A stretch of DNA of 64,000 nt from Fimbriiglobus ruber (GCF_002197845.1 NZ_NIDE01000007.1:310001-374000), one strand, 5' to 3'. Shown: positions 1 through 9,140, numbered from the stretch's first letter. Numbers and translations: made by a program. The notes: generated from the sequence alone by a model not told the origin.

Positions 1-11
1 GGGCCGAGGCG

Positions 12-962
12 GTGTTCGCGTCCGGAGTCAAGCCGCCCGGACCGCCGGACGACAAGACGGACGAGTTATACGCGCAGATCGGGCGACTCAAGGTCGAACT
101 CGACTGGGTGAAAAAAAATCTGCCGCCCTCAGTTGAGGCCCGGCGGGCTCTGATCGAGGACGATCACCCCGCGTTGAGTATCCGCCGGCAGTGCGCACTG
201 GTCGGCCTGAACCGGTCGACCCGGTACTACGACCCGGTCCCGGAGTCGGCCGCGAATCTGCGGCTGATGCGGTTGATCGACGAGCAGTACACCCGGTGCC
301 CGTTCTATGGCAGCCGGCGGATCGCCGCGTGGCTGGCCGGTCAGGGCCACGAGGTGAACCGCAAGCGGGTCCAGCGACTGCTCCGGATCATGGGGTTGGA
401 GGCCATCTGCCCGCGGCCGAAATGGTCCACCGGGCCGGCCCACAAGGTGTACCCATACCTGCTCCGGGGCGTCTCGATCGACCGGATCAACCAAGTGTGG
501 TCGGCCGACATTACGTATGTCCCGCTGCCGTCCGGGTTCATGTACCTGGCCGCGACGATCGACTGGTTCAGCCGGTCTGTGATCGCCTGGCGGTTGTCGA
601 ACACGCTCGACGGGTCGTTCTGTCAGGACATGCTGGACGAGGCGTTGGGCCGGGGGACGCCGGAGGTGTTCAACACCGATCAGGGCGTCCAATTCACGGC
701 CGGGGGATGGATCGACCGGGTGGAGGCAGCGGGCGTGAAGGTGAGCATGGATGGCCGCGGTCGGTGTCTGGACAATGTGTTTGTCGAACGACTGTGGCGT
801 ACTGTCAAATATGAAGACGTATATCTGTGGGGGTACGAGTCGGTCTCGGAACTGACGCGTGGGTTGCGATCGTACTTCGCGTTCTACAACGGGCAGCGGT
901 TGCATCAGTCCTTGGACTACCAGACGCCAGCGGCCGTGTATGAGGGGAAGTCGGAGGGCTGA
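12..962 (+). CDS. IS3-family transposase (OrfB-type, rve integrase core)
   Basis: This transposase carries out cut-and-circularise transposition of its IS3 element. The protein of about 316 residues has a helical stretch (WVKKNLPPSV, residues 33-42) typical of the OrfA/OrfB join. It is followed by an HTH_21-like segment (CPFYGSRRIAAWL) and an rve core with the catalytic triad visible in WSADITY, FNTDQGVQF and DNVFVERLWRTVKYE. The frame is open to the left edge, so the true start may lie upstream and this may be a fused OrfAB. An A8 run (111-118) sits where many IS3 elements frameshift, but the frame here reads straight through it. The catalytic core looks intact. Confidence 0.9.
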   Translation: MFASGVKPPGPPDDKTDELYAQIGRLKVELDWVKKNLPPSVEARRALIEDDHPALSIRRQCALVGLNRSTRYYDPVPESAANLRLMRLIDEQYTRCPFYGSRRIAAWLAGQGHEVNRKRVQRLLRIMGLEAICPRPKWSTGPAHKVYPYLLRGVSIDRINQVWSADITYVPLPSGFMYLAATIDWFSRSVIAWRLSNTLDGSFCQDMLDEALGRGTPEVFNTDQGVQFTAGGWIDRVEAAGVKVSMDGRGRCLDNVFVERLWRTVKYEDVYLWGYESVSELTRGLRSYFAFYNGQRLHQSLDYQTPAAVYEGKSEG

Positions 963-967
963 GGAGA

Positions 968-1022
968 GGGTTTTCCGCCCCGAAGCCCTCGACGGGGTGA
1001 AGGGCTTCGGGGCGGAAAACCC
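968..1022. terminator. 22-bp perfect hairpin after IS3 transposase
   Basis: Arms 968-989 and 1001-1022 are perfect reverse complements with an 11-base loop. The arms contain TTTTCCGCCCCGAAGCCCT. The hairpin starts six bases after the transposase stop and lies inside the element, so it could be a terminator or protect the IS from read-through. There is no long T run. Confidence 0.6.
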
Positions 1023-1110
1023 CTCCGGCAGAACGGGTCGACGAGTGAGATCGCCCCCCCAAAAAGTGTAGCTAAAGATTGCGGTTTTTTGGTCTAGACA
1101 ATGGGGTCCA

Positions 1111-1596
1111 CTATAGTTCCATTACCTGTGCGCCATAGCCAGCAATGTCTTTGTTGAACTCTGCCAGTGTGCGATTCTTCACACTCCCCCAGCGTGCATA
1201 ATAACCGGCTCCTTCGAGGCCATTCAAAAGAGTTTGACCAGAATAGTTGACTTCAGTTGGTGGATTAGCGATATGAACAAGGGCATCGTCAGAAATACTT
1301 TCGGCACCAACTACAAATTCGGACAGTTTTGCCGATGGGTTAGTCGTCGCGGATGGTTCAACCTGTGTAGCTACCGACCCTCCTTGCGAACGAGTACCGC
1401 TCCCTTTGGGTTTTGGTCCCCCTGCCGCACCACCGACTTGTCGTATCCCCTCTGCCGTTAATACTACCTGAACCGTGCCTGTTATTGTGTCGGAGATCCG
1501 ATTCGCAGTGGATTTCTCTTCACCCGTTACGATGTCTAGTTTAGTGATACCCTCGTAGACTTTGGTCACGCCCGTCGCATCGGCCACGTGTACCCC
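1111..1596 (-). pseudogene. Toxin-like surface protein, C-terminal piece (part 4 of 4)
   Basis: This is the last piece of the broken minus-strand gene whose other parts are at 9154-9292, 10770-11471 and 13217-13732. Joined to the part ending GVH, it reads GVHVADATGVTKVYEGITKL..., which resembles the pretoxin segments of polymorphic toxins (pattern YEGxTxxDxVTGEE, then a Gly-rich linker). After the linker (about residues 55-72) comes a variable tail of about 85 residues ending AGYGAQVMEL. I do not recognise a known toxin domain in it. The stop codon (1111-1113) touches the IS3 end, so any downstream immunity gene was displaced or lost. Confidence 0.6.
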
Positions 1597-1611
1597 CAGG
1601 GCAATCGCACC

Positions 1612-1839
1612 TCAAAACCCCTTGATTTTCAACAAAATTTCTTCCATGTATGCCTCGTCCCATCCAGCCTTTAATCGCATCCCATTGAGGCTCGACTTCG
1701 TTTTGATCTGCTTGAGGACCGAGAGCACCATCCGCCGCAACCAGCCGACGTTCTCGGCCTGGGCGTCCTCATCTCCATTCCGTACACGACTGGCATCCTC
1801 CCGGAACACCACATCTAACACCCAATGTAACCCATTCTC
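1612..1839 (-). pseudogene. ISAs1 transposase A, C-terminal piece
   Basis: Read leftward from 1839 this gives EN-GLHWVLDVVFREDASRV and ends near EILLKIKGF, matching the C-terminal end of ISAs1-family transposases. It is the continuation of the N-terminal piece at 4358-5294. The break falls inside the Glu-Asn codons, and the five bases GAGAA are present at both junctions. It has no start of its own and is separated from its promoter. Confidence 0.88.
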
Positions 1840-1877
1840 GATTGGCCTGTCACACTGACCTCCAAGTTACAAGTTGT

Positions 1878-1920
1878 GCGGGGTCCGGTCATCGACACCG
1901 TGACGATGACCGGACCCCGC
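1878..1920. terminator. 17-bp hairpin at the distal end of recombinase element copy 1
   Basis: Arms 1878-1894 and 1904-1920 (GCGGGGTCCGGTCATCG and its complement) are perfect, with a 9-base loop. It lies just beyond the recombinase stop and about 40 bases from the element end. The same hairpin is in copy 2. It could be a terminator or part of the attachment region. Confidence 0.6.
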
Positions 1921-1927
1921 CAAGCCA

Positions 1928-4065
1928 TTACGCACGTACCGTCGGCACGCGCAACGCCGCCAGCCGATCCCGATTGGCCCAGACCCGCGGGCATTCCTTG
2001 AGCGCACGCAACCGGTCGACCTCCGTGCCACCCGCCCACACGGCCCACGGGCCGCCCCGCCCGCCGACTTGGCGGGCATGCAACCATCCCTTCGTCCGCC
2101 ACCCGTGCAAGGTGTACGGCGACACGCCCAGGTGGCGAGCCAACTCGTGCAACCACCACTCGCCTTCTGTCAGCGGACCTGCCTCGTCGGGGACTCGCGA
2201 CACCCGCGGCCGCACCCCCAGATCGTCCACTAACCGCCGCACCATTCCGGCCGTAAACCCGGTCGCCCGTTTCGGGGTCGGAACCCGGCCTCCTGGAGAA
2301 TGGTGGCGATCTCGGCCGGCGTCCGATTCTGTTCGTGGAGCGCGATCAACCGGGCGGACAACTGCGGCCAATCCCGCTGTTGCCGGTATCCTTGCACCGG
2401 GCGGTGGACCGTCTGCTGCTGGACGGCCCCACCGGACCACTCGACGCGAATCGCGGCCCGGTCGCCGGTCGGGTCGACCGTCACCACGACCGTGTCGATC
2501 AGGAGTCGAACGATCTGCCGCCGGTCCGCCGGTGTCGTGGTCGACGCCCGCCACACCGCCGGCACATGTTCGGCCAACTGCCGGACGCGGTCCCGGTCGG
2601 CCTCCCCCAGGACGCGCGGTTGGGTTCGGCGGACGCGATCGAACTCCGCTTCCAGCCGCGCGACCTCCCGGAGTAACTCGTCCCACCGCTGCTCCAGGGT
2701 GCGGGCCACCAGCCGGTTCTCCGGCTCACAGGCGTGGTACTGGCGTCCCGCCCGATCCGCCTCGTACCGCGCCCGCTCGATCCGTTGCTCCCAGTGCCGG
2801 ACCAGTTGCCGGCGTTGCTCCTCGACGGCGGCCGCGGCCGTCAGACTCGCATCCAGGGCGGCCGGTTGCAACGCCGACAGCACCTGCTCGGCCACCCACG
2901 TCTCGATGTCCGCGGCCGGAGTCGATTGGCACAGGGGCAGCCCGTAGTCGGACCGCAGGGTGCTGCACACGTACGACGGTCGCCCCGTCCGGGTATACCG
3001 GACGTACATTCGCTTGCCGCACCGCCCGCACCGTACCACCCCGGCCAGGAGGGCGGTCCCGTTCCGAATCGCCCCGGGCGACCCCGCCCGCGATCGGTTC
3101 GCCGCGAGCCGCAGTTGGTTCGCCTCGAACCGCTCCCAACTGATGTACGCCGGGAATCGATCCCTGAGGAACACGAGGCACTCATCCGCCGCCAGGCCGG
3201 AGTTCCGACCACTCTTGGGATGTCCCGCCGTCTGCCTCCGCGGGTCGGTCGGCCGGTGCCCGTACCGGTACGCCCCCGCGTAGATCGGGTGGCGGAGGAT
3301 CTGGCGGATCGTCTCCCGGCCCGGTGGCCGCCATTGCAACGGTCCGCCGCTCCCGCCGGCGGTCGAGCGCACCGGGAGTCGGATCCCGTGGGCGATCAGG
3401 TGGCGAAGGATTCCGTGGACGGTGCCCTGCCGGTCGAACTCGTCAAAGATCAACCGGACGACGCCCTGGGCCTGCTCGTCGGGATCGAGGGTGACCTGCC
3501 CGGACGGGTGCTTGAGGTAACCGACCGGGACGGACACGATCAACTCACCCCGGCGGGCTTTATTCAACTTCCCCTGGTGCATCCGCTGTTTGAGGACGTG
3601 CAGTTCGGCCTCATTCATCATCCCGTGCAACCCGAGCAGGAGGCGATCCGAATGGTCGGTCGGATCGAACACGCCGTCGGCGTCGGCCAGCAGAACGCGG
3701 AACCGGGCGCACAACTCCAGCAGTTGGTGCCCGTCCTTGCACGACCGGGCCCGTCGACTCATCTCGAGCCCGAGGATCAGGCCGATGCGATCGAGGGCGA
3801 CCTCGGCCAACAAGCGCTGGAACCCCGGCCGCCCCTCGATCGACTGGCCGCTCTTGCCCAGGTCGTCGTCGATGACGGTCACCCGCTCACGGGTCCAACC
3901 GAGCGCGCTCGCACGATCGGTGAGGGCATACTGTCGGGCCGTCGATTCCTGGTGGTCGGCGACCTGTTGCGGGGTGGATTGCCGGACGTAGACGATCGCC
4001 CCGCGGTCGAGGTGCCACGGTCGGACCTTGGGGGAAGGCGAGAGATCACGCGGGGTGGCGGTCAT
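1928..4065 (-). pseudogene. Large serine recombinase, copy 1, frameshifted
   Basis: It is the same protein as the intact copy at 6695-8833, but a C5 run is reduced to C4 (2274-2277 on the plus strand). The frame therefore leaves the normal sequence after about residue 592 and stops at 2230. The resolvase catalytic domain, recombinase domain, zinc ribbon and coiled coil are all upstream of the lesion, and only the last 110 or so residues are lost. Residual activity is therefore possible. Up to the shift the translation is identical to copy 2. The ATG at 4065 has a GGGAGG ribosome site. Confidence 0.88.
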
Positions 4066-4357
4066 GACGCGCCTCCCGTAGTGGGGGCACATCGGTCAGA
4101 ATTGGCCGGGCGAGTAGGTCGGCGAGGAGTCGCTGGAGTTGCCGCCGGCGCTCGGGCGGGAGTTGCGCCCAGATCGCCGCCGGAGGGGCTAGCGACGGGG
4201 GGGACCGAGGACGGGGTCGTTGTCGGACATGGGGTGCCTCCGTGGCCGGGGCGCTGGTCGCACCACGCGGCCAGCGCCAGAAGGGCCTCGAGTGCGATCG
4301 TAACCGGTCCCCCCGACCTCGCACAAGTTGTTGCTTCGCCAGTCGTCTGGCTGGGGG

Positions 4358-5294
4358 TTCTCAATGCCCCAATGATTCCGCGCCCACCCGGCGAACTGCC
4401 GAGCCGAGGCGACCCGACTACTGATGTAAAAGCGCGTCTCGGTCTGGCTCTTCCCCTTCTCCCCACGCTCCGAGACCACCACGATCACACTCGTGAGGTC
4501 CTTCCACAATGCGTAATCCCGGACCCCCTTCCGGATCTCGTCCACGTCCGTCAGCACCCAACATTGCCGCAGTTCCTCCCGACCCCGAGTCGTCTTCTCC
4601 TGGGCAAACCCGTCCCACGTACCCGACGCGAACTCCTGCTCCAAGGCGTGATCAAACAGAGCCCGAGATCCGCGCGCAGATGGGGTTGATTGTCCTTTAC
4701 CGCGAGCAGGTAATCGCCCCCCTCGGCACGGATCGTGGTGGCGATCTCCTTCTGGCAGCCCATGGCGTCGATACTCACCAACGCCCCCGAGATCTCAATC
4801 AATTCCAACAACTTCGGGATCGCGGTGATCTCGTTCGACTTGTCGTCGACGGCCACTTGGCCGAGACTCAGGCGGGCATCGGTGGCCCACGCGCTGACCA
4901 AGTGGAGTGCCGTGACCCCGGCCCCGGCGTCCTCCGATCCGGCCAACCGCTTGCCATCGATCGCGATGTGCGCGCGTCCGAGTTTCCCGCACACGTCGGC
5001 GATCCATTGACCGAAGCACGCCTGAAACGCGGCCGGTTTGAGATGGGCAAACACCCGCCCGAAAGTGTCGTGGGACGGGATCCCGTGGACCAGTGGGAGG
5101 AACCGCCGGAACCACCCGATCTTGGCCCGGCCGAACGTTTCGACGGCGACCCAATCGTTGGCCCCGCCGATGGCCGCGCACAGGGCGATGGTCAGAATCT
5201 CGTGCAAGTTGTGAGCCAACGTCCGCCCCGGGCGGCGCGGGTCCTCCAAGGTGCGGAAGGCCTCAACGAAGGGCGCGGGAGGAGTCGTGTCCAT
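4358..5294 (-). pseudogene. ISAs1 transposase A, N-terminal piece
   Basis: This is the DDE transposase of ISAs1 element A. It starts at 5294 (MDTTPPAPFVEAFRTLEDPRR) and shows the family signatures GRAKIGWFRRFLPLVHGIPS, IAIDGKRLAGSED and KDNQPHLRADLG. A one-base frameshift near 4655-4665 moves it to the frame that reads LEQEFASGTWDGF...RFYISS and ends ARNHWGIEN at the recombinase-element junction. The rest of the protein is at 1612-1839. It is doubly disabled by the frameshift and the insertion. Confidence 0.87.
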
Positions 5295-5409
5295 AGGATG
5301 CGGTAACCATCCGTGGTTATGAGAGAACCCGATCGTCATTTCTCAATATATTAAAGGTGACAACCCGAGCCAGATCGCCCAGACTGCCTGTTGTGATGCG
5401 ATTGCCCTG

Positions 5410-5419
5410 CGTGTACCCC
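5410..5419. repeat. 10-bp target duplication CGTGTACCCC shared by both ISAs1 elements
   Basis: Identical copies are at 1587-1596, 5410-5419 and 9154-9163. The outer two flank the whole tandem and the middle one separates the two elements. Keeping one copy and joining 1586 to 9164 restores the toxin-like reading frame as AAGVH-VADATG. Each ISAs1 therefore has a perfect 10-bp duplication at the same site. Confidence 0.88.
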
Positions 5420-5497
5420 CAGGGCTCACGCACTACGAAGTAGTGACATTGTAAGGAGTTATGGATAGCATGATGGGACTCATGGAGGAGTCCCCCG

Positions 5498-6402
5498 ATG
5501 ACGATGCCCCTGGCGACGGTGTTCACCGACGTTCCGGACCCGCGAATTCAAACGAAGAACACCAAGCACCAGTTGACCGACATCCTGGTGATCGCCACGT
5601 GTGCGGTCTTGGCCGGCGCCCAGACATGGGATGCCATCGCCTTGTACGGGCGGACCAAGGAGGCGTTCTTCCGCCGGTTCCTCCCCCTCCCGAACGGAAT
5701 CCCGAGTCACGACACGTTTTATAACGTGTTCCGGGCTCTCGATCCGGATGCCTTCGCGACCCGGTTCGGGGCCTGGATGGCGGCCGCGTGTCGGGCCACG
5801 GGGTTGATCCCGATCGCGATCGACGGGAAGTCCGTCCGCGGGACGAAAAAGGCGACGGCGACCGGGTGTCTGCACACGGTGAGCGCGTGGGCGACGGCCA
5901 ACCGGGTGACCCTCGGCCAGGTGTCCGTGCCCGACGGGTCGAACGAGATCGCCGTCATGCCCGAACTGCTCCGGGTGCTGGAATTGAAGGGTGCCCTGGT
6001 GACGATCGACGCGGCCGGGTGCCAGGTCGAGAATGCCCGCATCATTCGTGACCGCGAGGGTGACTATCTGCTGACGGTGAAGGGCAACCAACCGACTCTC
6101 CTGGCGGCCGTCGAGGACGTGTTCGCGTCGGCCTGCGCGACCGACTTCGCGGGCGTCAAGTACGACCAGCACGCCACGAGTGAGAAGGGGCACGGGCGGC
6201 ACGACGAGCGGTATGTGACGGTGATTTATGACCCGAAAGGAATCCCCGACGTGTGGCAGGGTGTGAAGGCCGTAGTCCAGGTGAATCGGGAGCGGACGGT
6301 CGACGGGAAAACGACTCACACGACCCATTACTACTTAAGCAGTTACGCCAGTGCGGCGGCGATGATGGCCGGTGTGATCCGCGGGCATTGGGGGATCGAG
6401 AA
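5498..6402 (+). pseudogene. ISAs1 transposase B, N-terminal piece
   Basis: This ISAs1-family DDE transposase starts at ATG 5498, preceded by GGAGGAG. The frame is uninterrupted through FTDVPDPR, GRTKEAFFRRFLPLPNGIPS, PIAIDGKSVRG, KGNQPTLL and THYYLSS up to IRGHWGIEN, where the recombinase element begins. The frame runs on into the element as PQPDDWRSNN and stops at 6571. The missing C-terminus is at 8922-9140. It is inactive unless the element is excised. Confidence 0.88.
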
Positions 6403-6529
6403 CCCCCAGCCAGACGACTGGCGAAGCAACAACTTGTGCGAGGTCGGGGGGACCGGTTACGATCGCACTCGAGGCCCTTCTGGCGCTGGCCGCGTGGTGC
6501 GACCAGCGCCCCGGCCACGGAGGCACCCC

Positions 6530-6714
6530 ATGTCCGACAACGACCCCGTCCTCGGTCCCCCCCGTCGCTAGCCCCTCCGGCGGCGATCTGGGCGCAACTC
6601 CCGCCCGAGCGCCGGCGGCAACTCCAGCGACTCCTCGCCGACCTACTCGCCCGGCCAATTCTGACCGATGTGCCCCCACTACGGGAGGCGCGTCATGACC
6701 GCCACCCCGCGTGA
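6530..6714 (+). CDS. Small ORF upstream of the recombinase, frame shift needed at a C7 run
   Basis: The ATG at 6530 follows GGAGG at a good distance and encodes MSDNDPVLGPPRR before a stop at 6571. If the frame shifts at the C7 run in CTCGGTCCCCCCCGTC, it continues as APPAAIWAQLPPERRRQL, then LQRLLADLLARPILTD, to a TGA at 6712-6714. That TGA overlaps the recombinase start. The amphipathic LPPERRRQLQRLLADLL stretch looks like a real short protein. Both element copies are the same here, so the shift is either ancestral decay or programmed. The function is unknown; it may be an accessory or directionality factor (inference only). Confidence 0.4.
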
Positions 6715-8833
6715 TCTCTCGCCTTCCCCCAAGGTCCGACCGTGGCACCTCGACCGCGGGGCGATCGTCTACGTCCGGCAATCCACCCCGCAACAGGTCG
6801 CCGACCACCAGGAATCGACGGCCCGACAGTATGCCCTCACCGATCGTGCGAGCGCGCTCGGTTGGACCCGTGAGCGGGTGACCGTCATCGACGACGACCT
6901 GGGCAAGAGCGGCCAGTCGATCGAGGGGCGGCCGGGGTTCCAGCGCTTGTTGGCCGAGGTCGCCCTCGATCGCATCGGCCTGATCCTCGGGCTCGAGATG
7001 AGTCGACGGGCCCGGTCGTGCAAGGACGGGCACCAACTGCTGGAGTTGTGCGCCCGGTTCCGCGTTCTGCTGGCCGACGCCGACGGCGTGTTCGATCCGA
7101 CCGACCATTCGGATCGCCTCCTGCTCGGGTTGCACGGGATGATGAATGAGGCCGAACTGCACGTCCTCAAACAGCGGATGCACCAGGGGAAGTTGAATAA
7201 AGCCCGCCGGGGTGAGTTGATCGTGTCCGTCCCGGTCGGTTACCTCAAGCACCCGTCCGGGCAGGTCACCCTCGATCCCGACGAGCAGGCCCAGGGCGTC
7301 GTCCGGTTGATCTTTGACGAGTTCGACCGGCAGGGCACCGTCCACGGAATCCTTCGCCACCTGATCGCCCACGGGATCCGACTCCCGGTGCGCTCGACCG
7401 CCGGCGGGAGCGGCGGACCGTTGCAATGGCGGCCACCGGGCCGGGAGACGATCCGCCAGATCCTCCGCCACCCGATCTACGCGGGGGCGTACCGGTACGG
7501 GCACCGGCCGACCGACCCGCGGAGGCAGACGGCGGGACATCCCAAGAGTGGTCGGAACTCCGGCCTGGCGGCGGATGAGTGCCTCGTGTTCCTCAGGGAT
7601 CGATTCCCGGCGTACATCAGTTGGGAGCGGTTCGAGGCGAACCAACTGCGGCTCGCGGCGAACCGATCGCGGGCGGGGTCGCCCGGGGCGATTCGGAACG
7701 GGACCGCCCTCCTGGCCGGGGTGGTACGGTGCGGGCGGTGCGGCAAGCGAATGTACGTCCGGTATACCCGGACGGGGCGACCGTCGTACGTGTGCAGCAC
7801 CCTGCGGTCCGACTACGGGCTGCCCCTGTGCCAATCGACTCCGGCCGCGGACATCGAGACGTGGGTGGCCGAGCAGGTGCTGTCGGCGTTGCAACCGGCC
7901 GCCCTGGATGCGAGTCTGACGGCCGCGGCCGCCGTCGAGGAGCAACGCCGGCAACTGGTCCGGCACTGGGAGCAACGGATCGAGCGGGCGCGGTACGAGG
8001 CGGATCGGGCGGGACGCCAGTACCACGCCTGTGAGCCGGAGAACCGGCTGGTGGCCCGCACCCTGGAGCAGCGGTGGGACGAGTTACTCCGGGAGGTCGC
8101 GCGGCTGGAAGCGGAGTTCGATCGCGTCCGCCGAACCCAACCGCGCGTCCTGGGGGAGGCCGACCGGGACCGCGTCCGGCAGTTGGCCGAACATGTGCCG
8201 GCGGTGTGGCGGGCGTCGACCACGACACCGGCGGACCGGCGGCAGATCGTTCGACTCCTGATCGACACGGTCGTGGTGACGGTCGACCCGACCGGCGACC
8301 GGGCCGCGATTCGCGTCGAGTGGTCCGGTGGGGCCGTCCAGCAGCAGACGGTCCACCGCCCGGTGCAAGGATACCGGCAACAGCGGGATTGGCCGCAGTT
8401 GTCCGCCCGGTTGATCGCGCTCCACGAACAGAATCGGACGCCGGCCGAGATCGCCACCATTCTCCAGGAGGCCGGGTTCCGACCCCCGAAACGGGCGACC
8501 GGGTTTACGGCCGGAATGGTGCGGCGGTTAGTGGACGATCTGGGGGTGCGGCCGCGGGTGTCGCGAGTCCCCGACGAGGCAGGTCCGCTGACAGAAGGCG
8601 AGTGGTGGTTGCACGAGTTGGCTCGCCACCTGGGCGTGTCGCCGTACACCTTGCACGGGTGGCGGACGAAGGGATGGTTGCATGCCCGCCAAGTCGGCGG
8701 GCGGGGCGGCCCGTGGGCCGTGTGGGCGGGTGGCACGGAGGTCGACCGGTTGCGTGCGCTCAAGGAATGCCCGCGGGTCTGGGCCAATCGGGATCGGCTG
8801 GCGGCGTTGCGCGTGCCGACGGTACGTGCGTAA
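6695..8833 (+). CDS. Large serine recombinase with C-terminal HTH-like extension
   Basis: A protein of 712 residues that probably catalyses integration and excision of the surrounding element through a covalent phosphoserine. The N-terminal resolvase domain has IVYVRQSTPQQV (catalytic Ser near residue 27) and LGLEMSRRARS. A recombinase domain follows (VPVGYLKHPSG...REILRHPIYAGAY-like, about 170-280), then a zinc ribbon (VRCGRCGKRM...YVCSTLRSDYGLPLCQ, about 345-385) and a coiled coil (about 400-490). The last 150 residues add two HTH-like segments (RTPAEIATILQEAGF and LARHLGVSPYTLHGWRTKGW), unusual for the family. The start at 6695 has GGGAGG upstream; an earlier in-frame ATG at 6668 is less likely. 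The family assignment is firm, the target specificity inferred. Confidence 0.92.
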   Translation: MTATPRDLSPSPKVRPWHLDRGAIVYVRQSTPQQVADHQESTARQYALTDRASALGWTRERVTVIDDDLGKSGQSIEGRPGFQRLLAEVALDRIGLILGLEMSRRARSCKDGHQLLELCARFRVLLADADGVFDPTDHSDRLLLGLHGMMNEAELHVLKQRMHQGKLNKARRGELIVSVPVGYLKHPSGQVTLDPDEQAQGVVRLIFDEFDRQGTVHGILRHLIAHGIRLPVRSTAGGSGGPLQWRPPGRETIRQILRHPIYAGAYRYGHRPTDPRRQTAGHPKSGRNSGLAADECLVFLRDRFPAYISWERFEANQLRLAANRSRAGSPGAIRNGTALLAGVVRCGRCGKRMYVRYTRTGRPSYVCSTLRSDYGLPLCQSTPAADIETWVAEQVLSALQPAALDASLTAAAAVEEQRRQLVRHWEQRIERARYEADRAGRQYHACEPENRLVARTLEQRWDELLREVARLEAEFDRVRRTQPRVLGEADRDRVRQLAEHVPAVWRASTTTPADRRQIVRLLIDTVVVTVDPTGDRAAIRVEWSGGAVQQQTVHRPVQGYRQQRDWPQLSARLIALHEQNRTPAEIATILQEAGFRPPKRATGFTAGMVRRLVDDLGVRPRVSRVPDEAGPLTEGEWWLHELARHLGVSPYTLHGWRTKGWLHARQVGGRGGPWAVWAGGTEVDRLRALKECPRVWANRDRLAALRVPTVRA

Positions 8834-8840
8834 TGGCTTG

Positions 8841-8883
8841 GCGGGGTCCGGTCATCGTCACGGTGTCGATGACCGGACCCCGC
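8841..8883. terminator. 17-bp hairpin at the distal end of recombinase element copy 2
   Basis: Arms 8841-8857 and 8867-8883 are perfect complements with a 9-base loop, eight bases after the recombinase stop. The structure is the same as in copy 1. It may terminate the recombinase transcript. Confidence 0.6.
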
Positions 8884-8921
8884 ACAACTTGTAACTTGGA
8901 GGTCAGTGTGACAGGCCAATC

Positions 8922-9140
8922 GAGAATCAACTCCATTGGGTTCTCGATGTGGTGTTCCGGGAAGATGCGAGTCGGACGCAATCGGGACACGCGGGGGCGA
9001 ATCTGGCCCTGATCCGTCGGGTGCTGGTGTCGTTGCTCCGTCGCGCCCCTGGGAAGGAGACACTGCCGAGTAAGATCTTGAAAGCTGCTTGGGATGAAGA
9101 TTATTTGCTAAAAGTACTCCAGGCTATTCCAGAAGCATAG
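8922..9140 (+). pseudogene. ISAs1 transposase B, C-terminal piece
   Basis: From the GAGAAT junction it reads EN-QLHWVLDVVFREDASRTQ and continues to VLQAIPEA, with its stop at 9138-9140 just inside the element's right terminal repeat. It continues the piece at 5498-6402. Confidence 0.87.

Larger units (their letters stand above)
1..1110 (+). mobile_element. IS3-family insertion sequence, right part
   Basis: The element enters from the left edge of the window. Its transposase reading frame is followed by a long hairpin, then by a terminus reading, inward from the right end, TGGACCCCATTGTCTAGACC. The last bases (CA at 1109-1110) fit the TG...CA ends of IS3 elements. The stop codon of the neighbouring minus-strand toxin-like gene begins at the very next base (1111), so the element lies flush against that gene. 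Its left end and target duplication lie outside the window. Confidence 0.75.
1840..4357 (-). mobile_element. Serine-recombinase element, copy 1 (inserted in ISAs1 A)
   Basis: This 2.5-kb unit is present again in inverted orientation at 6403-8921. It lies between two GAGAA repeats (1835-1839 and 4358-4362) inside the ISAs1 transposase codons for Ile-Glu-Asn. Removing one repeat and the unit restores HWGIEN-GLHWVLD. The recombinase-proximal end starts CCCCAGCCAGACG and the far end finishes CAGGCCAATC (element orientation). A 17-bp hairpin lies near the far end. It contains a recombinase gene, with one frameshift in this copy, and a small upstream ORF. It is one base shorter than copy 2. Confidence 0.9.
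1597..5409 (-). mobile_element. ISAs1-family element A, split by a recombinase element
   Basis: Its ends are inverted repeats beginning CAGGGCAATCGC (1597-1608) and ending GCGATTGCCCTG (5398-5409); CAGGG ends are typical of ISAs1. It is flanked on both sides by the 10-bp duplication CGTGTACCCC (1587-1596 and 5410-5419), within the ISAs1 size range. The transposase runs leftward and is interrupted by the 2.5-kb recombinase element at 1840-4357, so the native IS would be about 1.3 kb. Confidence 0.85.
6403..8921 (+). mobile_element. Serine-recombinase element, copy 2 (inserted in ISAs1 B)
   Basis: It is bounded by GAGAA at 6398-6402 and 8922-8926; on this copy the match extends to ATCGAGAA. 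Removing it restores HWGIEN-QLHWVLDVVF in a transposase that differs from the one hit by copy 1. The ends lack extended terminal inverted repeats, but ACAACTTGT occurs in direct orientation near both. The cargo is a ribosome-site-preceded small ORF and the intact recombinase. A short shared core, integration into a conserved site and no DDE enzyme point to serine-integrase-type recombination. Confidence 0.9.

Noticed and set aside
111-118. A8 run as an active programmed frameshift in the IS3 transposase
   Set aside because: The reading frame passes through the run uninterrupted, so no shift is needed in this copy.
2734-4689. Plus-strand 651-residue ORF opposite the recombinase (mirrored at 6335-8026)
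   Set aside because: It is an antisense shadow. The minus strand encodes a recognisable resolvase catalytic domain and zinc ribbon.
1835-8926. Reading the inverted 2.5-kb arms as the ends of one composite transposon
   Set aside because: The arms stop exactly at GAGAA inside two different transposase genes, and the outer ends are ISAs1 terminal repeats with their own duplications. Two separate insertions explain this better.
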